A stretch of DNA of 64,000 bases from Mycteria americana (GCF_035582795.1 NC_134383.1:69501-133500), one strand, 5' to 3'; numbered from the stretch's first letter, positions 29,266 to 42,262 are shown. Made by a program: numbers and translations. Notes: generated from the letters alone by a model not told the origin.

Positions 29266-29370
29266 GTGGGGCCGAGGGAGAGATCAGGGTGAAGGCCGCG
29301 TACAGGGTGCCGAGGACAGGCGGGGGAACCCCGTACAGGCCGAGAGGGCGCACAGGGACACGGCCCGGGG

Positions 29371-32300
29371 TCAGGTGCTGCGCTTGGTGTGGATGAGCAG
29401 CTCCCGCTGCAGGCCGGCCTCAATCGTGGTAGCTGCCTTTCCCGAGGGCAAGTCCGTGATGAGGGTGAGCTTATTGAAGACGCCTCGACCAAAGTAGTCG
29501 GCGACGACGGAGAAGCCATCATTGGAGCACCTGAGCTGCCGGACACAAAGCAGCAGCATCGACAAATGCCTCCAGGGCCTCTGGCCTCCACCCCCCCTTC
29601 TTTTCGCGCCCCACGCTTACGGCCTCTTCATTAGAGAGGCAGCGGGCCGAGTCACTCCTCGGCTATTCTGGCAGCTCAATGCAAGTGCCACATAAGCGGC
29701 TTCCCCTGCTACGGTTTTCTGCCGCCAGCCGTTCCACCTCTTGTTTCAATCCTACGTTTGAGCCACACACCGACAAGGTGATGAACAATTATCTCGAGCA
29801 AGAAAGCGACTGCCTCAGCTACTCTGGTTTCCACGCGTGTTAACAAGTTCTAGCTAACATCCCATTCTCGACCTCACCACTGCAGCCTTGGGAAACACCA
29901 TGCAGACACAATACTTTTGGCGTACCCCAACTGCATGGTCCCGTCCCCATTCACACAACCCTTTTTCTCCTTCCTCCTTAATTTGTTCTATACAACCTGT
30001 TGACCAATAGGTCTCTATCTGTTTCGGTGTCAGGTGAGAACAGTTTCTCTTTCCTCTTTGAAGAGCATCAAGGACTCTTTATGCCCTACAATGCAGTCAC
30101 CCTGCGGCCTAATGCCTCATTACTCATAGTCAACAGTGACCTTGATTACAAAATACTCTCACCTTACCCTTCCCTACCAGCCTCGAGGGATCTGTAAATG
30201 AACCTAAGCCCTATTTATTTCAACTTGCTAAGACAGGCAGTATCACCCTACCTGATGCTGAAACTGGTCGTGCAGATCTCTCTTCTGCTCCTGGGCTCGG
30301 ATCATGTCCATCACTTTGCGATTTTCTGGCATGCAAGTCGGACATTCGGAATCGCTCTCCGAGTAGCTTTCAAAGCAATGCTGGTGGAAGGAATGACCGC
30401 ACAGGAAGTGGACCGAAGGCAGCTCCAGGGCACTGGTGCATATGCTACACTTGGTCTTCTGAAAGATCTTGGGACTGAGAGAGCGAGAGGAGGCAAAAGG
30501 GCAAGAAAGACAAAGTATATTTTTCCTTAATAAAAGAAAAGGACAGTTCTACCCCATTTAAGATGAGACAGCACACAGTCCCACACCTTGCTTTTAGCTC
30601 TTCGATCTCCTGCCGGATCCTTGTAGTTTCTTCTCGGTATTTCTGAATTTCCTGCTCATCCTTCTCTATCTGGCTGCTCTGCTTCTGCAGCTTGTTGACA
30701 AGATAATCCTTAATCACAGACAGCGTGGCTGTGGAGTTATGAGCCAGCGTCTGCACAACTGAGAACAACCGAGGTGTTAGTTTCAACAGAAGCAACAAAA
30801 CTGCAGCTACGCTAGTCCTACCTGGACAGACCGCTTTCCTGCAAAAGGCCACTTAGAGGCAAAGGCAGTCAGCATTCTCACTGAATCGGAGAGCTCATCT
30901 AAAGTTTCATCTAAAGATTTCAGTTTGACCTCTTCCAGAAAGGGGTGACTGGGAGCACATTTGGATAGCTCAGACCAAAAGGGGCAAAGCAAGGATCTAG
31001 TGGATTGGCTTCCAGTTCAACTTCTCCACTAAGGCACAGCAGGAGTTTCAGCAGGCCCTCCACCTCCCCACACTGACAGGACAGAAATCACGTACAGACA
31101 TCTCTACGACTGATCCTGCAGATCTTTTGCCCTAATCAGGGACCTGTGACTGGCATCACTTTTCCCTATAGAGCAGGTCATTACTTCAAACGGTGGGCTC
31201 AAACTTCATTGATGCTTCTCTCAAGTTTCTCATCTACAGAGCGTGCTATAAACTAGTTTGGGTTTTGGGGGTTTTTTTTGGGGTGCCACATGTCATTATT
31301 ACCAAGCAGCGGAGGCATAAGATTCTTGCTCTCGATGCGTTTCAGCACCGCAGCAATATACTCTTTGCAGTCCTCCTCCTTCCGCGCAAAGTAGCCGAGA
31401 GCCTGCTCCCAGAGACAAGCCTCTTGGTCTCCATACGACTCGCACACCTCAATCACCTTCTTGTACTGCTCATTCTGCATGTGGTAGTGCATGATCTGTT
31501 GGAAACTATGGGAGAAAGAGGCTCGTCAGCTGCAACAATCTCTCCTTTCGAGTTGTTACAGGGACCTCAGGTTTTCACCCAGCTATGCAACCCCCAGGCA
31601 TTCGCACAGAAGCCAAGACAGGTCTGTCATTCACTCTCCACGTAACTGCCCTGCTCAAACAACAAGATATTTTCAGGTGAAGAATGACCTACAATTCCCA
31701 TCTTGAGATACTAAAGAGGTCGTTACCGTTGTAAGGCAGGGACATTTCTGGCTCAGAAATCTCTGTGGGGTGGGGGGGAAGGACAGGACCCTACAGACAA
31801 GAGCAACACTCACAGTTTGCCCTGCTCGTAGAGGTAGAGGACACCATCCTTGAAATTGTGCATCTGACATAAGACCAAGGCCTTATCAAAGACTGTTTCG
31901 AACCTTCCACTCTTCAGGAGGGTGAGGGCTTCATTGTGCAGCTTCTCCTTGATCTACCGAGAAGGGGGAGAGGTCGAGGAGAGCCACACACACACGCACA
32001 GAGAACATTTTGCACCAAGACCCGACAGCAATTTGCAGCTCCTTCCAAGAGGAGGACAGTTTTGCTGTTTGCCCTCTATCCCTTTTAAGCACACAGGACA
32101 TGACTTCTTTTGCCCAAACAGCCAGCATCCTCAGAGACCCAGGCAAGCAAATGGAGCTACTTTTGTGGGAGAGGCATCTGCCCACAGAGGTCATATTGTC
32201 TGCAATCTGTTCTTAAATAAGATTCATACAAAACAAGCTCAGCCTCACTGAAAGGAGTATTCTCCCAGCTAGCAGGCTGCTTTCCCATTTATGTGCCATT

Positions 32301-35300
32301 TGTCCGGCATGGCCTTGTGTTACCAATGCCCATCTGGAAAGGTTACAGGTTGGCAGGAATGCAAACAGGATTCAAAGACACCAAATCTCCCTCTCAAAAG
32401 ACAAAGCTGGAGGAGCTCAAACCTGCTCATCTTGTTCATGTGCCCAGTTCTGAAGTCGAAGTTCCAGTAAAGTGTCGTAGACACCCTGCGGAGAGTCAGC
32501 CTGCACCTCAGTCATGTGCTCCAGAAAAGCCTTCAGTTCTCGGGAGTTGTTTGCAAAGACTGGAATGAACTCCTCTGAGTTAGCCTGTAACACAGCCAGA
32601 AAAAGTCAAGCACCCAGACCAGTCGCAGCCAGACAGGTACTTCTTCCCTGCTGCGCAGAGTGCTCATTCCCAGAGTCTGTGACGCGATGGATACGGCACA
32701 GTATGGGATGCCGATTACGGCAGGAATTGGTTCTGAGCAATAGCTTTAAGTGCTCTCTTGTCTCTGGGACTACCAGTACACCAGGACGAGGCTTCTCATT
32801 ATACCTAGAACATCAGGCCTGCACCACACGGCGCGCGGGAGCGCTGGCTCGCTGTGAAGTTACTACTCGAGAGCAACAACTCTCGGTCAACGCAAACGGT
32901 ACCTTTTTTCCTTCCAGCATCCCAGGGCCTTCATTGTCTCCCGACGGTTGGTAATCAGTGCAAAGGATCTTCAGCAATTCCGTGGTCTCATTAGGGACAT
33001 GGTGCATCAGGATTTTACCATACCGCTTCATGTTACTCTCTGCCTGATCAAAAGGCAGCTTTCCAATGTAGCGCAAAGCCTCTTGGTAGTTCTGCAGAGG
33101 CAGCCAGCAAAAACAAAACAAAAAAACCCCAAAATCACATGACATCAACTTCTGCTCTCCACTTTGAGGTTAGGACAGAAAACACTGAAGACATGCTGGG
33201 AGTATGCCTTGACCACCGTTTGCTCTGAGTTATCACCTGGTTCACTATTCCTGCTTATTTTCCTCCTCAGGGAGGAAGACTGGCTGTGGCCCAGGGGAAA
33301 GAGAGCGCAACTTAGGTCAATCTCTCTCTAACGACCCTCCCTCCTCTTAAAGGGCACTGTTAAAAGCCGCATCTGAAACAGAATGAGTAAGGCCCTCTGA
33401 TTTCCACCCCTAGTCTACCACACGAGCTAAAAGCGGAAAGCCAACACACAAGCAGCAGCAGGTGTGGTTACTGCTGCCTAAGCAGTCCTGTCAGCACGCT
33501 AGCCGCAGGAAAGACATCAGGGAAACGGTATTCTCACTAAAGAGGAGGCTAGAGAAGTGGTATTCTCCCCAGTAATAATCCGGGAGCAATACTGTCGCCT
33601 CACCTTGATGTCCTCTAACTGGATTTTGAGGTACCATTCGTGATGCGCATGCTTCTCTGCCAGGTACACAGCGTGGGAGTAGTAACCCGCTTGACGAAGC
33701 ACCCTGATCGCCGTTTCCACATCAAAGCGGACCTCGCTCTCACTCGTCTACAAGAACAGAAGCAGAAAGATGGTCCCTCAGTGACATTCCCGCAGGCCAC
33801 AAGCAGCAATCATTTACCTAAGAGGAGGAAAGCCAGAGCAGGGACAACTTAGCACCTCCCACGCAAGGGAAAGAGCACACGTGCAGAAAGGAAATAGTCT
33901 AATTGCCTTTCGTCAGCTTGCCAGTCACGCCGGCAAGAGCCAGCACACTCCAGACTCGCAAACTGAGAATGTAATCAGAGTTTGGAAATAAAGGAGCAAA
34001 GACAAGGCTACTGAGGGACAAACCCGCTCTTCCCTCTCTCAACAGCCCCACAGGAGCCAATTTACAATGTCGACGCTACCCCTTTGTCATTATTCTGATG
34101 ATGTAACAACTTTGCACGATTTCACCTTCCTCCAATACCTTAATGAACTCCTCCAGTTTGGAGCTGTCTTTGAGTTTGGTATAGCAATTCAGCAGAAGCG
34201 TAGTATGGTCTGCATTGGCCAGGGACTGCAGGTGGAGTGTCTGCAGATAAGCAGTGAGGTTGTGGATGCGCTGAGCGTCCAGGAATTTCCGAATAACGTA
34301 AGACGGTTCCAGCTTCCCTATAGTTCTGAGAGGGAAGAGTCAAGTCACAAGAGACCGTATACCCATTAAGTCAAAAGAAATGGGGATATTAACAATAGAG
34401 CTCGGAGAAGCCTTAACTTCAGCAGGCACCAACCCACTTGGGACCACTCAGCTACGCATCAGAAGTAACAACTAGTTATGGTGTACGACCACCCATCTAC
34501 ACGCACAGTGAAACAACCAACCCTTTACAAAGGCCGCGACTGGGACGACGGCGACAGCACAGACTGAGTTAATCCTCCTTTAAAGGAGGCAGTGAGAAGA
34601 CAGACTACGCTCTGACCACAGCTAACTGGGAAGCCCCAAAAAAGGGGAACAAAAGCTACGTTCTCCTTCATTTCAGCCGCATAACTCCAAGTCGGCTTTA
34701 AACGCTCATGCCCACAGGGAGCAGTTTAGCCACAGTTATGCTGACACTTCATGCCAGTTGACAATAAAATACATGCCGACTCTCGCTAGACGTCGGGACT
34801 CCAAAGTTTCAGTTCTACATGAACGTAACGCTTTGTGGCGTTTTAAAGAGACCGAACGTGAAGTTTTCGGCAAGCCCCAAAACAGGCTGCTCCAAGTTTT
34901 AAAAAACCCCCGAGACCTTTTAAAACTGACATTAAGCTGTTGGAGCATGTTCCAAGAAGACTGCCATACACGGTCAAATCACATCACCTTGCCTAGAGCG
35001 ATCCCTGGTTTATAAAGACGTCATCAGGCCCCACTCCATCCCAATGTGCCTCCATTATTCGTGTTAAAATATGATCAAACAGAACTTTATCCTGAGGCGT
35101 ACAGAGCAATTTCCAAGCAACTTTTTCTGAGGCTTTTAATCTCACTGACACGTTCCTCTCTACTGGTAGAATTTTCACCTCAAGTCACGGCTTAGCTTTT
35201 TTTGGGGGTTGGTTTGGTTTTATTCCTGGGCTGAAACAGAAATCAAGGCTTCCGTAGCTCCTACGTGTACTACGTCATCATGGCTCTACAAGACCCCCGC

Positions 35301-38300
35301 TTACCGGATATACTGCTGGATGGCTCCATCATGGTTCCCCTTGTTATACAGATGATCGCCATACTGCCGGAAAATCTCTGACAAACCGTCGCTGTCCAAG
35401 TGGTGGCTCTTGGCCAGGTTAATGGCCATTTCAAATAAGTTCTTCCGGAATAGCATCTGTGGAACACAGGGTAAGAGCAGCGTGAGGGAAATACCACCCC
35501 GCAAAAGAAGGTCAGACACACCTGGAAAACAAATTGTTTCTTCTTGTTGGTGCTGTACGCATGTGTGTGCTCAGGCTTTTCAATACCAAATGCATTACAA
35601 TGCCGGTTATGCCGAAACGCTATCAGGTCACTTGTTATGTAACTCGCTCACCTGAAAGGTTCGACTTTTTGATCTGCAGAGCCAGTACAATCTTGCAGAC
35701 ATAAGGCAGAGACTAATAACAAAACAGATTTACATGCCTCAAGTTTGGTTTGTGTGTCCTTCTCCTGCAGTACGTGAATCTTCCCATCTCTGGTCAGTAC
35801 ATACAGAGAACCCCACTCTGCTAAGACATCCACTATATCATCGAAGATCGAGCTGTATGCGATGAATTTGTTGCACAAGTCATAGATATTCAGGACTTGT
35901 TTGTCCGAATTCTGTGCCTCATTCCCAGCAAACTCTGACCTGGAGAGCAGAATAAAGTTTTAGAAGACAAGGAGAGCGTAACTGGAATTCTTGATACCTA
36001 CGCAAACTAGGGATGTCCAGAGAGCAAGACAAATGGGGTTCATTTGGGCGATTAACCTAAGCAGACCCAGAGGCAAAACACCATGTATTTATACACAAAT
36101 TCCACCTATGTGTTCGACTGAGAAATTCACAGGACAGGGAAAAAAAATCCCACTCATTCAGCATGCGCTACTCTCACAACAGAAGTTAATCGATATACGG
36201 GTCCAGATGAATCTTAACAACCTCTGACAAAGTTGCAATCGGCCCCCAAGAGCGAAGCTTCGCAGGGAAGGAGGAAAAAAGAGGGAAAGCAGGAAGCCGT
36301 AAGAGCGAAACGAACTCATCTGTTCCCAGAAGCCCTACTTCGGAGAAGTCTTTCGGTCCTTGGAGACAATGACGAGGTACCCCCGAAACCAGTGAACAAT
36401 CAGCTTTTGTCCCTCGAAGGCAAAGCAGGGGCCACGTTCGTCTGGTTGATAAAGGTACACGCATTCGTCTCCTGCCACAATGAACTGGAGATCCTGGGAG
36501 GGGTCGCTGAGAGATGAGCAGCGCAGTCCACAACCGTGAGTGTCCAGCTCCAGGTGAGGATAGTCTTTCACTGAAAGCGTATAAGACTACAGAGGAAACG
36601 CAAGGTTTTGGGGATCGCTCCGAACCAGACTCTGAAGCCAATGCAATTTGTGAGTCAGAGTCTCATTTTTCCCAATTAACTTCCCACCTGGATGTTCTCT
36701 GTGGTCACCACAAAGAGATGCGTTGTTTTGCCAGACTGTCGGAACGCAAGGCCAGTAACCGGATAACTGCCTTCATGTAGGATCTGGGTCTTACTGTGCC
36801 GGTCTCGAGTGATGTCTCCTTTTGTAAGTACAACGCTCCCATCTGCAAAACCTGGTGAAGGGGACATATTAAACTGTTACTTCTACGGCACACCTGAAAC
36901 ATTATCCAGCGTCAGTTAGGGCAGCTCCAGTCAGAGACGACATCTTGCTCGCCAGCAAGGTATTAAGTAATAGGACTGCCGCAGGTTCTCGTGTCACGGA
37001 AGTATGTGCCAAACCACTCTCGATTCCTCCTGTTACAGTTCCAAGCCGTCACCCAGCTGCACACAGGATGTCACTGTTCAGCAAGGTTCAACTTGCTTTC
37101 CACACACCAACTTCACTTGCAGGTTATTTCTGTTTGAGTGTCTCTGTATTTTGTTTTCCAAACAGCTTTCTCCTCCGCCAACTGTAACTATCGTTCCAAT
37201 TCACTGGCTTACTCCAAACATAGTACACACTGTGAAAAGACTAGAGGAAGATTTCCTAAGAGCGAGCAAAACGCGTGGTGTTCACAGCTTGCAGACAGCC
37301 CCAGTCCTGCAAGTTGTCCCAGGGTGGAAGGCCACAACGCGCATACGGAAAGCTTTTGGATTTCAGTGCAGGGACCAACTCACTGAAAGCGCCTGCAACC
37401 TCACAACATTGCTGCTCTTATTTTGTCAGAAGTTAAGCAAGAAGCATTACAAAGGAATGGTTAAATCCAAAGAGGGAAATCGGCTTTTTTCTTTGAAAAA
37501 AGGTTTCTATACAGAGCTTGGAAAAAACCTCTCTGTAAGATTAGGTATCACAAAAGCTATGATGTTTTCTCCTGTACTACAGCGAAAGCTAAATTTAGCA
37601 CTAAGCTCAATAAACGCGTAACCTCACTGACTGGTGGGGAAAGATGACATCAGCTAAAAATACGTGCTTCCCTTTTAAGTATCGAAGTTATTACTGCCAC
37701 ATATACAGACTCAGGCTACATTTACGTATTTATCTCCTCAAGCTCTCTGACAGCACAAGATTCACTATCTCTCTGTAAGAATACCACAAAAACTGCGTGA
37801 GAAGAAAAACCGTCAGGACGTTCGATGCTGATTTTTGTGCTAGCTATTCATTTTCCCTACCTCTGAGTGAGGACCATACTATTTTTCTTAAGCACTAGCT
37901 TAAACTGTACTAACAGTGCAGTTTTACTTACCAATAGCCATGAAATTAAGATTCTCGTGGACAGTTAGGCAGGATACAACTGTGGGCTTGTTACCCGGTA
38001 TCGCTGGAAAAATTCGTGTGCAAAGAGGATTGCCGCCATCTCGCTTCTCCAGGTTCCAGACTTTAACCTACAAACGATGACAAGCCGGCATAAGCAAAAC
38101 GTGAGGTATTAGGAGGCTGAGACCTGGCGTCAGATGTAACAGTGCCCAAAACGAGCAAGCTGCTCGAGGTAAGGAAGGTCAACCGAGGTGATTGCAATAG
38201 TCTTAAGAACGACCCACAACACAAATGCATCTTCCTCTCTTTGTCAGCGGACTTACCAAGGGGTTAATTCCCTCTTCATCCTCACCAACAGAAACCAAGA

Positions 38301-38867
38301 TGCTGTGCTGCTTCAGCTGGTACAGATGCGTCACCCTGAGCTTGTACGCTTGGAAACTACTGAGCTGAAGGGAGCGAGGCAAAAACCAAATCTGACCTTC
38401 CATATGTAGATCGCAGTTAAGGTGTGCAAAGGGAAAAAAAAACCCCAAGAAAACACAACCCCACGGCTCCCATCGTACCGGGATCGAACCCGTTCACGCT
38501 CGCCTCTCGCTGAGCTCTGGTGAGGCCGCAGTCAACGCGCTTCTGCGGGGCGGCCCATGGGCAGCAAAGCATCCACCGGCATTTTTCTCCGAGAGGCAAA
38601 GGCCAGGCAAGCCTTCCAGCAGGGAGCTGCCGCGCTCCCGAGGCCGGAGCCCCGCCGGGCCCGCGCAGCCCCGACCCGCCCCACCCCGCCGCAGCTCCTG
38701 GCCCCGCCGAGCCGCAGGATATCCCCGAAGACGAGGCTTCCCCGGCCCGAGTCGCAGACGGCGATGCCCGGGGGCAGGGCGAAGGGCTTCCCGCCGGCCC
38801 CCTCCGGCTCCTTCACCGTCTCTCTGTCAAAGAAGACGAAGCGGCGCCACTGCAGGTAGGCAGCCAT
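29371..38867 (-). CDS. VPS11: VPS11, core subunit of the HOPS and CORVET endolysosomal tethers
   Basis: Sixteen coding exons on the minus strand: 38867-38723, 38405-38257, 38067-37932, 36851-36688, 36586-36339, 35939-35738, 35456-35305, 34325-34139, 33747-33604, 33091-32903, 32584-32423, 31953-31814, 31505-31303, 30758-30587, 30474-30252 and 29535-29371. The total is 2781 nt, 926 residues (human 941). It starts MAAYLQWRRFVFFDRE. An N-terminal beta-propeller fills roughly the first 350 residues (GEDEEGINPL, GKTTHLFVVTTEN, AGDECVYLYQPDERGPCFAF). A clathrin-type helical solenoid follows (LRQAGYYSHAVYLAEKHAHH). Then come a coiled stretch (EIQKYREETTRIRQEIEEL) and a RING-H2 finger. Its ligands are Cys807, Cys810, Cys823, His825, His828, Cys831, Cys842 and Cys845, all present. 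Intron 1 is AT-AC (U12 type) and intron 6 needs a GC donor. The first exon is shorter than human after KEP, explaining most of the length difference. Confidence 0.97.
35457..35737 (-). other. VPS11: VPS11 intron 6, GC-AG intron
   Basis: Exon 6 ends ...CTTGAG and the intron begins GCATGT. Using the nearby GT four bases further on would shift the frame. With the GC donor the reading is KLE then MLFRKNLFEM, matching human with phase 0 on both sides. The acceptor is a normal ttccacag. Confidence 0.8.
38406..38722 (-). other. VPS11: VPS11 intron 1, U12-type AT-AC intron
   Basis: No GT-AG pair joins exon 1 (GSLVFGD) to exon 2 (MEGQIWFLP). On the minus strand exon 1 ends cttcgggg and the intron opens ATATCCTGC, close to the U12 AT-AC donor ATATCCTTT. 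The intron closes cacCTTAACTgcgatctAC. It holds a near-perfect U12 branch site (CTTAAC) with 11 nt from the branch A to the terminal AC. The join g + at gives Asp and keeps frame. Confidence 0.88.
38478..38517 (-). other. tRNA-like remnant (A-box- and B-box-like elements)
   Basis: On the minus strand cgggttcgatcccg (38479-38492) is a strong B box, resembling the T arm of tRNA-Ile, followed by ggtacgatgg where a 3' acceptor arm would be. Just upstream, gagctcagcgagagg (38517-38503) resembles a D arm/A box. The anticodon arm and a matching 5' acceptor are missing, so this is not a working tRNA gene. It lies inside VPS11 intron 1. Confidence 0.45.
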
Positions 38868-39250
38868 CTTGGGGACGGGCCCAGCCCCCGTGGCTTCTCA
38901 GGGGAGCGGCTTCCCCGCCCCTCCGGGTCACGAGGCGGGGCAGGCGGCATCGTACGGCCCGGAACGTCCCTTTGGTCACCGGGGGTCAGCGCTCCCGGCC
39001 GCGTCCCTTCCCCACTCCTTGGGCATCCTCTGGTGCCGTTTTCCGGCAGCAGCGGCGGGCAGGGCTGGCACACGGGGGTCCTGCACAGCCCCAGGCCTGT
39101 CCCAGGAGCGGGCTGCAGCAGGACGGCCGGAGGCTCCCAGGGCAGCAGCAACCCTTCCTTGCTGCGCATCATCCGCCTCCCCTTCTGGCGCTACCTGCTG
39201 GGCTGGCCTCCACACGATGCCGGAGCCGGGGCCGCCCGCGGCCTGTAGCA
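38868..39250 (-). promoter_or_regulatory. VPS11: VPS11 CpG-island promoter
   Basis: CpG-dense sequence extends from exon 1 to about 39.25 kb, then composition drops sharply to ordinary levels. The start codon itself sits in ccaagATGGctgcc, which doubles as a YY1-like motif. No TATA box was seen. Long open frames on both strands here are composition artefacts. Confidence 0.6.
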
Positions 39251-40183
39251 CTGGCTTTTTTCCCACCCCCACACTAGAAATACTGACATGTGAGCTCCTA
39301 ACGCGGCAGAGCTGTCAGTTTACAGTTCTAAACCAGGCTGGAAGTACTTAATTTTCCATTAGACTTTCATTTGGGCACATTTCAGGGGCTCACCTGTGCT
39401 TTGGTCCGTGGAATTTTTGACTGTGAGGAGGCAACAGCATCACCACCTGAAACCAATACACCACACAAATTTCTAAAAGCCTGAAAAAGTCACTGTCCTT
39501 CCTAATTACTTTCTTTCCTGTCTCCATTCCCTTTTCTTCAGTGACCAGTGGAGAATAGAAAATGTCTTGAGTTTTATGCAACCCTGCACGCTGCTCGAGT
39601 GCAGCTACCGCAAATCAGGCCAGCTCTGGCTAAAGAATCCAACAGATGGAAGAACTCCAGGATCTACTGAATCAGAAACAGCATACACAGTTAACTGCTG
39701 TGTTTATGCTAGACAATTACCTGTCAGATTTTCAGACAGCAGCCAGCACGTTCCAGTCTCAGGAAGGTCTCACACCGTTCCCTGTCACATAGCCTTGGTC
39801 ACAGCTTACAGTTTTCAGAGCTTTTGCAGCCCTGCCAGCGTAAGGTTCGGACACGCTTTGACCAGGACAACCCTCTCCCCCCCTCCCCCCCCCCCCCCAA
39901 TGACTTACAGAGCTCTCTGATGACAAGCCACAGTCTCACTTTTGACATTTGCCATGAAATTTTCACACTGCACTTCAGCTGTACGCACCGGGGATGTTTT
40001 ATGAGGCCTCTTCCACACAGATACCCAGACAGTTTTTACCTCGCTCCTTGTTTTAACTGCTGATGGTGCTCAGCTAATCTGGTTGCAAGAAAAATGAGCA
40101 TGGGTTCAGCAAGGCAGAGCTGAGGGGCAACACTCGATGGGAGATGCAGCGGCACGTCACGCCCGAGGGTAAGTGCCTTTCCA
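39251..40183. other. VPS11-DDX6 intergenic stretch
   Basis: Apart from a C-rich run near 39,880-39,898, I see no gene or recognised repeat. In human the VPS11 upstream neighbour is HYOU1 in divergent orientation. No HYOU1 exon could be found here, so this is the likely location of a gene-order breakpoint. Confidence 0.5.
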
Positions 40184-40332
40184 TTTATTGAGACTGACTC
40201 CTCTTCTTGAGGCTTCTCTCCAAAGCTCGTTGCCAGCGTCCGACATGGGCCAGGGTTCTCTCTAAAGAGGTCAGCATGCTTTTTGCTCAGCACAGAAGAA
40301 AAAACGAGACCAAACTGGAGTTCCAGGGAGCT

Positions 40333-40338
40333 TTTATT
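40333..40338 (-). terminator. DDX6: Candidate distal DDX6 poly(A) signal
   Basis: Minus-strand AATAAA (plus tttatt) in the context ctcaataaaagct. It is one of two closely spaced distal hexamers, the other being 40184-40189. Confidence 0.35.
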
Positions 40339-42262
40339 GAGTTTAATCAACAAAATCAGGATTTTACCATTCATCTGTTCTGCACTCGGAACTCATGAAG
40401 CTCTTCACAAGTCAGTGCCGCGACACGCATACAGCCATAGAAAATACATTCTCAACAAAATCTGAGCTCCACTGGAGAGTTTGCCAATTACCGATTTAAC
40501 AGAAAACCAAATTTTCCCCTCCCTCCCCTGAACATTTTCAAGGACTAATCCATGTTGTTTGCTGGTTAACAGTAAGAATATTGACCTCTTGACTAGGGAC
40601 CGGTGGATTACGACATTCCACCCGAGTTGCAAATCATTTCTTTTCTTGAAATAAAAGTTCCAGTTTCTTTCAATAAAGGGAACAGTGACTATTTTCTTCT
40701 CCTGACCACCCCTTCCCCGTCATTATTGGTTAAAATACAGCGAGGCTGTATCTTAATAAACCCATCCCTCCCCCCACCCCTCCTTACCCTTCCCTAATTT
40801 GTCTGCAGCAGAATTTAACAATGCTTCCACGTGAAGACACGTTCGCAACATGACGGTGAACTGAGCAAAACCTATAGGATCATCTGCCCAAGTCTCATCT
40901 TGAAGACCGGATGCACGCTTTTTGGTCCAGAGACCCGCTTTAGGACAAAGATAAACTGTGATTCACAAAAGATGGACCAGAAGTTCACCGCAATCGGAAA
41001 ACTCCCTGCGTGGACTACTGGTGCCCAACCTTTACTGTGGCAGCCAGACCGCTGGAGTTCCTGGGAACAAAATTCACTCGGTCCTCAGAAAGCAACAGCT
41101 GCTCAGCCCCAGCAGCGTTACAAAGTCCAGCACCAGGACAAGAACCGCTGCCAGGGCAGCTCAGGAGATGTGGCACGGCATCTCTGTAACCTGTAGAACA
41201 GAAACCGAAGCAGGACAGCCACCTGCTCAGGTTTGTGTCCTATCAGTCGTCTGAAAACCAACAAGCACGTGAAGCATTTTTAAATCCTCGGAGCAGACAC
41301 CCTCCCCCATCCCAAGTAAAAATAAAGAACAAAAGATCAGAATGAGATGATTTGATACCAACATGTATGCAACATGAATGAATTCATGTTGAGCTTCCCT
41401 GTTCTTACCCACAAAAAAAAGTCACAGAGGGCAAAGGAAAGATGCTCCCATCTCATTCTGGAAATTGAAACATGTATTTGAGACCAACCCACCCCCCTCC
41501 CTTTGGGAAAAGCCCTCCAGCAACTGCAGTGCACTCCTGACGATGCGCACCCAGAGACCAGCCTATGGTTTCTCTGGAGGAAGCTGGCCGAAGGTTCCCC
41601 GTCACCCTCTTCACAGCCACCTCGCCCAGCTGTGAAGCTCCATTTCACCAGATTCAGAAAGTGACGCTTTTAGACTTCCAAGGGGAAAAGTGCACAATAC
41701 ATCAGATTCTCACACACGTCCTCTTTGTCAGAGGAAGCATTTGACCTAGGGCTCATCACTGAAGGCTCCAACTAACGCATGAATGTAAAGGCTGGTACGT
41801 GACTAGCAAAACCAGGAGCTCGCAAAGAATCTCAGGAAGCCAAGATTGGTACACACTCCTTACTCCTGGGTAGGGAAAAAAAACCAACAAAAAAACCCCA
41901 AACAAAATAATTAAAAAACCAAACAAACAAAAAAAAAAACCCCAAACCAAAAAAGCTAGGATTATCCTAGTCCTTTGGAGCATCTTTCCATTTGCAAGAT
42001 CGCATCTGTTAGAGATAGCCTACTAGCACCAAGAGGCTGCTTCCTTCCTGACAAGAAGCCACCTAAAAATGGTGCCCCCGATAGTTTAGGTAAGTGCCAA
42101 TCCTCAATTAGAGGCCAAGTTTAACGTAATACTTTCAAAAGTTCTGTGCTTCAAGAGGGACCATCACCGCATGGCACCAGGCTAACCTACCACAAGTCCA
42201 AGCAGAGCACACACGCTATCCTGTTCTTGTTACATGTGTGTGCCCTGGTAAGATACAAAACT

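Noticed and set aside
35730-35737. GT donor four bases inside VPS11 intron 6 as the true splice site
   Set aside because: It would shift the frame before MLFRKNLFEM; the GC donor keeps phase.
38868-39250. HYOU1 exons expected upstream of VPS11 as in human
   Set aside because: Translated both strands by eye and saw no Hsp70-type ATPase motifs; open frames there reflect GC content.
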